Positions 34,186-41,691 of a stretch of 64,000 nucleotides of DNA are shown here, piece after piece (the first letter of the stretch is position 1; each line of letters starts with the position of its first letter). The DNA is from Bryoerythrophyllum caledonicum. Lineage: Eukaryota; Streptophyta; Bryopsida; Pottiales; Pottiaceae. A program made the translations under genes and the position numbers. The notes under the pieces are model-generated. The model saw nothing but the letters and a program-made list of their open reading frames with translations. It was not told the DNA's origin and did no database searches. The stretch lies in the NCBI GenBank assembly GCA_963971425.1, contig OZ020514.1:22045406-22109405 (forward strand), given 5' to 3'.

Positions 34186-35077
34186 ATAAGCCTGTGAAGA
34201 TGTGGACGGCAGATCAATTCGGGAATCCTAACCTTCCGATCGGTGGTCCGAAACCAATACCCTTCAAGCCGCTTTGGGGTGACGTTCATGTCAACGATTC
34301 GAAGCGAAACAAGGAGAAGGAGGTAGCAAGAGCCACTCGAAACAGCGAGAAGCAGTCCTTTATCAAAAACGGTATTGCAAAGTATATTGAGTTCTGGAGG
34401 ACGGGCATGGCTCGAGACAAAAGATATGCCGCGGATATGGAACCTTTCATTTCTTATTGGGAGCGTCTTTTACAACTTATTTCAAGTCCTCTACCTCCAA
34501 ATCCCAACTGTCTGCATGAAGGATTTTGGCCGAAATCGGACTAGATGCGTGATCATGCTCGCGCAGCGTCACTGCCCGATGCAATTATTTCCGGCTCGGA
34601 TGTCACACCAAAAGATGAACCCAACCCTTACCCTTTCTGCGGCCCAGAGATGAGCCGTCCAATATTATCCTTCAATCCGTTTCATGATGTTCTTCTTGGT
34701 GATTTTGTACTTTGCCGACCTTGCACTGGGCATTACCTTCGTGTCTGGATGGGCCGGGTACTGGAGTGCGTCAACCACAATCCTCGGAATTCCTACAGTA
34801 ACTTTAAGGTTGAATGGTGGGTTCCACTCACGACCAAGAAAGATTCTAAGAAGATCATCGGAAAGGAGTGCTAGAATAGGCGATGGGAGCGGGAACAAAG
34901 GGATCCATATGTTTAGAACTGCAGTATCGTTCTCTTCTCGCATCGCTACCCGTCGCATAGTAAGCGTGGGCCTCCAAAGATCCACCGTATCCCGCCTGAA
35001 GCAGCGAGCGCTGCAATGGCTTGTTTGCAGGCAGGTGGCATCGCTGTTCATGGCAGTGGCGAATGATTGCTTTTCTG

Positions 35078-35261
35078 GTCGGCTGCCAGCCGACGGATTG
35101 ATGTTTTCTGCAATGTAATTTGTTCATCATTTATTGATTTAAATGCTGCCTGGAAGAGTAGTATCTGCCGATCTTCGGCCATTGATACTTTTTTCAAGTA
35201 ACTCATGTGACAAGATCTCAATTTGAGTAGTTGGTGTTTTTCTTGTCGGCTGCCAGCCGAT
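35078..35261. repeat. Two family A palindromes downstream of copy 2
   Basis: GTCGGCTGCCAGCCGAC at 35,078-35,094 is perfect. The second, at 35,245-35,261, differs by one base at its right edge. They lie between the C-terminal remains of copy 2 and the acidic exon at 35.52 kb, in a stretch that is either a last intron or 3' untranslated sequence. Confidence 0.65.
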
Positions 35262-35518
35262 AGCCTCTGTATTTTGCATATGTAGTTCGATCTATTTTTT
35301 GTGGTCAAAGTCTTCGTGCATGTGAAGGAGGGACTGAAATCTGTGGCACGTATGTTGCTCGTTATCATTATGATGAGTAGATGGGTAGTTGTACATGAAT
35401 AATTATTCTTGATGCGCAATTTGCGGCAAGTGATTTATAAATTCACGGATTCACTGTGTGTGAAGTATCTCATTGTGTTCACTTGTTTTTGTGTATCTTG
35501 ACTATTATTTGCTACAGG

Positions 35519-36003
35519 TTGGAGTGGTTTCCCCTTTTCCTAGTCTAATTCTGTTTCTAACCGACGACATGGATGAGACTCGTAGTATGGCGCTTGTTAG
35601 GAGAGCGAGAGAGGAAAGGGGGGAGAGGGAGGCAAATGAGGCCAGAGTTGCCAGGGAGGCAGAGTCTAAGAATAGTTTAGTATATGAAAACTCTGTGGAT
35701 AGCACTGTTCCGTCGAGTGACGTTCATGAGGAGAACTGGAACGAGGAAGATGACAAAGCGGAGTCCAACAACGATGACGATTCTGACGACGATGGCGGTC
35801 AGCATGTCAATGCTCAGTTGGGATGCTCTCATGAGGAAGACCGCTACAGCAATGGATCGAAAGAGGTGGACTTGTGGGCTACCGGAAACTTTGACAACGA
35901 TTCCTTTTCAAGCTTTTCGGGTAATCCATATGAAATCAGATGCGACACCAGTTCGGACGTGGACTCCGATATGTATGCTCCTGCATGGCACAAGAACTGG
36001 TAG
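35519..36003 (+). CDS. Acidic, disordered exon downstream of copy 2
   Basis: The exon begins after a good acceptor (TTTGCTACAG) with VGVVSPFPSLILFL and runs 161 codons to a TAG at 36,003. An internal ATG at 35,570 would give MDETRSMALVRRARE. The sequence has a basic/acidic repeat part (RRAREERGEREANEARVARE), a long acidic run (DDDSDDDGG) and a Ser/Asp-rich tail. There are no internal stops. It could be the last exon of the DUF7869 gene or a separate small gene. I recognise no domain; its composition suggests a chromatin- or nucleic-acid-protein-contacting tail. Confidence 0.45.
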
Positions 36004-36958
36004 ATGTTAAGTGTAGTTCAGCTTGTAAATAGTCCCTTGCAGTTGCTTTTCTCTAATCAATTTTCCAGTCTGTTGCCATCTATGGGGCACCTCCAAATGT
36101 AACATTCATTTTGACTAAAATATCGTGCTCTTTTCCGATCTTATCATTGGTGTACTTCTTTTAAGTCAAGCTTGTTTTTACCTTTCTGTTTTGATGTTGT
36201 GCGTGGTAGAATCCTGTGTGTCATATGACTTCAACAGACTTTTGTTCATGTGTTGTCTTCTGTCTTCTGACAGTGTGTTGTCTTGTATAGTAATTTTGTT
36301 ATCAATGTATTATATTGATGGACATTTATGGATGTTCAATATTTTACGTGCTGCCAATTGGCAGTCATCTTTTTATGAAACCCGCTTCCTCTTCCTTGTT
36401 TTTGTCTTCAGATTGATCACCTGTATTTCTTTACCCACTTTGCCGGACTTTTTTTATGGATGTTTTTTTCACAACATTCTGTTGGTAGGATTTCATTCTT
36501 ATTCATTGAAGTTCTTCTTGTCGGCTGCCATTCGACAACCTTTTTTTATTTCGAGTTTGGAGATCATTTGTTTGCCCTACTTACTCGGGCCTTTACTCTC
36601 TAAGTGTTTCCCTAATTTTTCAGAAAATCATTCTGCCATCTACTACTACTTCTACGAGCTGCCTACCAGGAGCCTTCTTTGTTTGAAGTCCACTAAACTC
36701 TTTGTTGTCCGTCGGCTGCCGGCCGACGTCTGTACTCGTAGGACAAACCACGTTCTTCATTTTCATGTTGACCACCTCTCATGGCTTCATATTTTTGGTT
36801 TAATTTCCAAATTATCACCTTATTTTTCATCCCATTTTTTGAATAAATTGTTTGATCATTGGAGTATTTTTTATCACCTTTTTTGATCATGAGATTTCTT
36901 CTATAAATATATTTGGTGATTCTGATTCCTCCTCATTCTTTGTCGGCTGGCCCCCGAC
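36004..36958. other. T-rich region with three family A palindromes; right edge of element A
   Basis: Palindromes lie at 36,520-36,536 (decayed), 36,711-36,727 (GTCGGCTGCCGGCCGAC) and 36,942-36,958. A 253-codon open frame on the plus strand covers most of this stretch. Its hydrophobic composition simply reflects T-richness, so I do not call it a gene. No family A copy occurs to the right of 36,958. Confidence 0.5.
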
Positions 36959-39388
36959 CTTTAATTCTGTCTTCGGGAATCCTTAGGGCATATGGAGATT
37001 CTTTAGGGTTCAAGGGGAATATTTAGGGTCAAGGAGAATCTGTAGGTTTTTGGAGTATCTTTAGATTTTGTAAATTAACGGCCAACGCTTAAAGTTGAGG
37101 ATTCTATTGGTTTTGAAAAGACTTCATAATGATATGGAACAGTTATTATAGTTTCGTGTGGGACAATGTTTGGTGGAACGCAATTTCCAATGTATATCCT
37201 TAGGATTTAGCCCATATTTTCTTGTTTTTTTGTGTGAAGTAGGAAATGAAATCCAAGTCTAAGTTTTTTTTTGGTCCATAATTGATCGATTTGTCCATAT
37301 TTAGTTAAATATCCATTTGAATTGTTTTAGGAGATAATTTTTCATATAGACACTTCAAAACTGTTATTCAACGCAAATTTGACGAGTTTTTGTAGTGCTT
37401 GGATTGTTTGAGATTAATTTAGCATTCAACACGTATACTTTGCTGAACTTTTACTTACTCAAAGTAAGTTTTAATGTCAACTATCTCCTGCCTAATCAAC
37501 CTTTGTTGAACCACTTAAGGTGTACAAAATACTTCAATACTACTTAATCCCAATATAAGTTCCTGATCAATTTCACACCCAAATTACTTCTAAACTGTTG
37601 ATTCGAGTGCAATGAGTAACAAAAGAAACAAGTACTTTTATTTCTAAATTTTACCATAGGATCTTAAAAAATACTTACCAAATAATCAACTTACAAAACT
37701 TCATTGACATTGACCGGACGGATTGAAAGATTTTAGTGTTTGAAGAAGGAAAATGGTTAAATTTCTTCCCTGCGTTGAGTGGATCAACAAACTTTCACTT
37801 CACTTAATGTTATACACTTGCACTATTCATGAGATTCTAAATGCATTACCATTATGTTTAGCATGATTCTAGTTCCTTGTACACCAATACTTAAAGGTAA
37901 AGGAGTGTAGCATATTCAAAAACAGTCTGCAAAGATTTGGAATTCATAAAAGGTCATTTATTCACGTTTTGTGGTTTTTTTGAACTAAATATGATTTAGA
38001 ATATTGTTCCAGACAGTCACTAGTAAGGTTAACTTCACATATCGTTGTAGATTAAATAAAAATGGAAAATTGTGCGGATCTATATGGTTTATGAGGAAAA
38101 GAAGATGCTTTTGTGTTCCTTGATAAATAATGTGTGAAACTGTTTGACTTGGGTAAAAAATATTTTGATAATCAAAAACAAATTTTGTATTTGTACATCT
38201 GTAAACAAGGAAATATTCTTACTATGTCAGAAAAATCTAAATGTCAATAGAAACTTCTATGAACAATATGGAGCTGTGCAGAGTCTATATTTTTAATTTT
38301 CAGTGGTACTAACTTTCGAACCACAAACCAAGAAACATAATGAAAACACCTCCACAAAGCATTGACCAAGGAAAATCTAGTATAAAATTTTAAAACACAA
38401 AATATAGATATTTTGTATCATAGGTAATTGCCCAAACTCAAGAAATCTCCTCCAAGGAGATTTTTTTTCTTTAGGGGTTAAGTATATATTTCCTACAAGA
38501 GCTAAAACAAGCTACAAAGTTTAATTTCATCTAATATTTTATAAAATCATTTCAGTAAAGTTTTTATATAAGTAGTATGAAATATACATTTTTAAAAGCA
38601 TGGAATGATTCAACAACAATTGGTTGATTTTTAAATCAAGTCTATAACAATATGATATTTAGTAATACTGATATCATTTTATAGTTAAACTCTATCTTGG
38701 TATAGAAAAGAGTACAATGTAAGTTCAGTGAGTTTGAAATAAATATTTTTGTTTCAAAAATTTGCATGTGATATTATGCTTCCATAAATTTTTTATTTTT
38801 CTAACGTTTAATTTTTTCATTCATTGATAATTTGATATATCCAATTCATTGGTGTTCTTTTATACCATTCTTGTGAAGATATATTGTAGAGGCTTGGTGT
38901 AGATTCTACAACAGTTTCAACCAACATTTAAACAATAATTTAAGTTCTATTCAACATTGATTTTTGTTTAAAAATAAATGAATATCGTATTGAATTTTCC
39001 TTATTACCTAATTTATAAAGTTTGTGAACAAAAATCTTGGCATAAACTCGGTGGACATGGACTTAATGGTGGAACAAACAATCACTTTATTCACGCCGGC
39101 CCTTTAAACCGGAGTTCTTCTTCTACTTGTGTGTGACAGAAAACATTTATCATCTTACTTAAAAGTGATCAAAATTTGAGAAAAGTCTGATTTTTTTATT
39201 AATGAAACATATAGTGCTTTAATGAAAATATAATACTTTTATCCTAAATCAATTTAAATTTTCTTCAATTCTTATTTGAAAACAATACTAAACCAAATGA
39301 TGTGGATTAAAACTTTTAATATTCTAAGAGTTATTTTCTTTAAATCGATTCAAATTTTACTACGCTTATCATACTACTAAATCATAAT
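36959..39388. other. AT-rich non-coding stretch, partly related to 5.3-6.6 kb
   Basis: There is no gene. A few TTTAGGGT(TC)AAGG(G/A)GAAT words repeat at 36,990-37,060. Blocks at about 37,710-37,800 and 38,300-38,400 align in the same order with 5.74-5.82 and 6.47-6.55 kb. The rest shows only AT-rich sequence. This may be the right terminal region of element A. Confidence 0.4.
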
Positions 39389-39500
39389 CCGCACGGTGAA
39401 CCACACAGCCATAAACCACGCAGTCAATCGTGCAGTGAACTATAGGAACAGTGCAGTCAACCGCGCAGTTAATTGCGCAGCCAACCGCGCAATGAATCAT
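39389..39500. repeat. Short tandem tract of CGCAGTCAACC-like units
   Basis: About eight degenerate 11-14 bp units of the form GCGCAGTCAACC occur in a row (ACCACGCAGTCAATCG, TGCAGTGAAC, GTGCAGTCAACCG, CGCAGTTAATTG, CGCAGCCAACCG, CGCAATGAATC). It is a GC-richer island in an AT-rich stretch with no coding sense. It looks like a decayed microsatellite or the hairpin-rich end of a small transposon. Confidence 0.6.
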
Positions 39501-39527
39501 GTTATAATTTTTTTAATATAGTTTGTA

Positions 39528-39796
39528 AAATAAAAACTTCATTAAAATGGTTGGACGAATGTAATGCAAAGCACTAGCTTGAGTATTTGGGTGTGTGAAA
39601 TTTGCATTTCTGTGTTGCAATTTGTGTTTATCCAAAATATATTTGTAACTCTTGATTACAAATTTTACGTTCATAACATATTTATATTTTATATAGATTG
39701 TTGATACCATTGTTTTTTATATTTTGTGATATGAAAACTACATTAAAATGGATGAACGAATGCATTGCAAAGCAAGCGCCAACTGCTAGTTTTTAG
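39528..39796 (+). mobile_element. Pair of related Helitron-like 3' ends (tentative)
   Basis: Two about 45-base stretches (39,532-39,578 and 39,732-39,793) share AAAACT, CATTAAAATGG, TGxACGAATG and TGCAAAGCA. Each has a small hairpin TTGCAAAGCAA followed by CTAG. The second ends CTGCTAGT, the CTRRT-type terminus of plant Helitrons. No 5' TC end or Rep/helicase gene is present, so these would be non-autonomous remnants. Chance resemblance remains possible. Confidence 0.35.
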
Positions 39797-39823
39797 TTAA
39801 AATTCTAATTCTAATTGGAATAG

Positions 39824-41585
39824 CTATCCTCGAATCAAGGATAGTCTATAATTAGAAAGTAATCAAAATACATGAATTAGCTCGAAAGACTACTGTAATT
39901 TTCCGCAAAAACTCTCAAAATTCTAATACTCTCTCAATATAATGAATATGATAATAATTTATTATATTTGATTCTTATCATTTGAACTAGTTTACAAATA
40001 TACTATTTGTTACAATATTTAAACGTTAATTTTTTTTTTTAAATCAAATTTTTGAAGACTTTTAGCAGATTTTTGTTAATTTTAATTACTTTTTTACATA
40101 TAAACCAAATATAACTTTCAATTTTTCATTCATTAGAAAATCCGATTTTGTCAAAACGAATCTCATTTTGTTTAATTTGGGTTTGTCGTATTCCTAAATT
40201 GAAGTGACTCGAAAACTTGAAAAGGTCACCTCAAAAGTTGAGACAAAAGTACATTATTTTCCCGCCCAAAAATGTTGCCATTGGAAAAAGTCTTTCCCGC
40301 CCAACTCCGTTTTTTGGGCACTGGAGTTCATCTCGACATTCATACTTCCCGTGGAATTTCTCATTTCGAACTCTTTCCTCTCTGTGCCTCGCCTCCGCTT
40401 CCACTTCTGTGTTTCAGCTCTTGCCTCTACAGTAAGATACTGAACTAAGGTTTATATTGGTCTAGGTCTTTTTTGGAGACACGAATGTCTTGGATAGGTT
40501 TTTGGGGAAGGAGTGTAAGTGTGGTTGTATTTCTTATGTTGTTGTATTTCTTGCACGTTGGTTTAAGTCATTTTCATTTTCTTTTTGCCTGTGTCGCACC
40601 TATCATTTCAATGTTTTCTCCTCTACTTTATGTGCAAGAGTAAAGGTCGACTTCCCCATCCCAAGTTATTAAGTGTTGTTGACCATTGAGCATTGCAGCG
40701 GTTCTTGTTCGCACTTAAACTTAATCTCTATCTGTGACACTCTGCATATGACGGAATCACTCTAGCACTGTTATCCTCGTGTCGAGGATAACCTAAACTG
40801 ATATAATCAGATGAGATGAATAATTAAATAACCAAAAATGACTTATCCATGACTCGAAGATAAAACAAAGGAATATAGTGCTTTCGAACTTTAAGTGTAA
40901 AGTATTGTACGAATACGGCGATAATTTTTTTAAATTATATTTATCCTCAAGTCGAAGATAATGGATGAAAACTTGTTGAATTTCAATGATAATATAATGA
41001 GTATAATGCATGAGATCATTGGTTGGATCAGGGTTTGATGTCTTGTCAGTCTTTCCCATTATTGGTTGTTTATCCCTCCACGGTGTTAACCTCGAGTCGA
41101 GGATATCCGAGGTAAGGTACTTAATATTTCGATATCAAAATTTATGATAGTTATTCTTGAATCGAGGATAATTGACTTTGAGTTTGATGTCATCTAAGGC
41201 GTATGTTGAATGTTAACTGTCAAATATCAGATTTATGTTTTTTGGTAAATTGCCAATGTTATGCTCTCAAATCTTCGATAAATGTTTTGGAGTTCTATCC
41301 TCGGTTCGAGGATATCTCACTGAGGCTTCATGCAATATATTTTTTAAATCATATCTTGATTGGTTCCTGGCAAATTTAAATTTAAAGAGATAATTTTCTA
41401 GTTCTGAATTTGATTGATTAATCTTTGAATGCTTCTCTTTGTTCGGAGTGATGTGTATATTTGGTGTGTTTCTTCGAGTTCAAATCATTAGTGAGTTGTT
41501 AAACCTCATTGTGGATTTAATGAATGATCTCTTAATTCAGTATTTAAATTTTTTATATCTGCAATTATCCTCATATCGAGGATAA
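39824..41585. repeat. Palindrome family B, right cluster
   Basis: Nine copies of TATCCTCGANTCGAGGATA-type palindromes begin near 39,824, 40,771, 40,843, 40,941, 41,086, 41,151, 41,296 and 41,565, one with a decayed neighbour. The best are 40,771-40,791 (TATCCTCGTGTCGAGGATA) and 41,296-41,314 (TATCCTCGGTTCGAGGATA). The middle base or bases vary while the arms are conserved. They lie upstream of copy 3 coding sequence, in what should be its promoter, leader and 5' intron. Confidence 0.78.
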
Positions 41586-41691
41586 GCGTATCTTCTCTGT
41601 TTCATTCTCCTCTCATTGAAGCTGTTCTTTACAATTATGATGATATAAGTGAATGACTCACCCCCTGTCTTTTTCATTGTGATATCTTGAA
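40200..41691 (+). promoter_or_regulatory. Likely leader and 5' intron of the element B right-arm gene
   Basis: A pyrimidine-rich stretch at 40,370-40,435 ends in a good donor (CTCTACA then GTAAGATAC at 40,431). It is followed by about 1.25 kb with the B palindromes and then TCTTGAAG|ATGGAAGATCGC at 41,692. Short open frames at 40.2-40.45 kb carry no recognisable protein. This arrangement (leader, palindrome-rich intron, coding sequence) mirrors 30.1-30.9 kb of element A. Confidence 0.4.

Larger units (their letters stand above)
30890..35070 (+). pseudogene. DUF8039/DUF7869-type element protein, copy 2 (element A right arm)
   Basis: The parts are in order. Two DUF8039-like modules: VALTHSGLYFAGRAVVQK to CCGRSINW (31.0-31.2 kb) and VALVVDVMGHNCCAGVGV to TLGDTVDNLVLW (31.33-31.56 kb). 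A Cys-rich segment lies at about 32.2-32.35 kb. HGVDVCEVAWFRIHGVSK follows (32,465-32,520), then CTECDYLVEFLAKYP (33,020) and the DUF7869 core: IIHDKMDTSKTAIP (33.2 kb), LQLDNSAKDNKNRF (33.57 kb) and VGHTHEDIDAHF (33.69 kb). The C-terminal part has LHEGFWPKSD (34.53 kb) and VEWWVPL (34.83 kb). Two introns carry A palindromes. TAG codons lie at about 31,408, 32,326, 34,542, 34,872 and 34,912; there is a frame change near 33.5 kb. Where copy 1 can be compared, the lost residue is Trp (HDW, DCW). The role is probably transposase-like (inferred). Confidence 0.65.
21591..36958. mobile_element. Candidate large element A (palindrome family A territory)
   Basis: Nineteen copies of the palindrome GTCGGCTGSCAGCCGAC occur only here. 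They start near 21,591, 22,614, 23,161, 24,085, 25,131, 26,246, 27,685, 29,116, 29,146, 29,266, 30,897, 31,806, 32,823, 34,079, 35,078, 35,245, 36,520, 36,711 and 36,942. The span holds a minus-strand left arm (three NIF-like units and a ParB/methyltransferase-like gene), a divergent promoter zone at 29.3-30.8 kb, and a plus-strand right arm (DUF8039/DUF7869 gene and an acidic exon). Family B sequence lies on both outer sides, as expected for insertion of A into B. Termini and target duplications were not found, so the element is a hypothesis from layout. Confidence 0.4.

Noticed and set aside
14384-36003. Insertion of a giant DNA virus (phosphatase, methylase, ParB-like genes together)
   Set aside because: The genes have ordinary plant-type introns, no capsid, polymerase or packaging gene is seen, and the layout centres on a DUF7869 gene that recurs as an element.
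36125-36886. 253-codon open frame on the plus strand, hydrophobic, like a membrane protein
   Set aside because: The region is T-rich, which alone yields Phe/Leu/Ser-rich open frames. It contains two family A palindromes and has no recognisable domain or relatives in the other elements.
21591-36958. CRISPR-like array
   Set aside because: Repeat spacing runs from 30 bases to over 1.4 kb, the DNA is eukaryotic with introns, and repeats lie in introns and exons of different genes.
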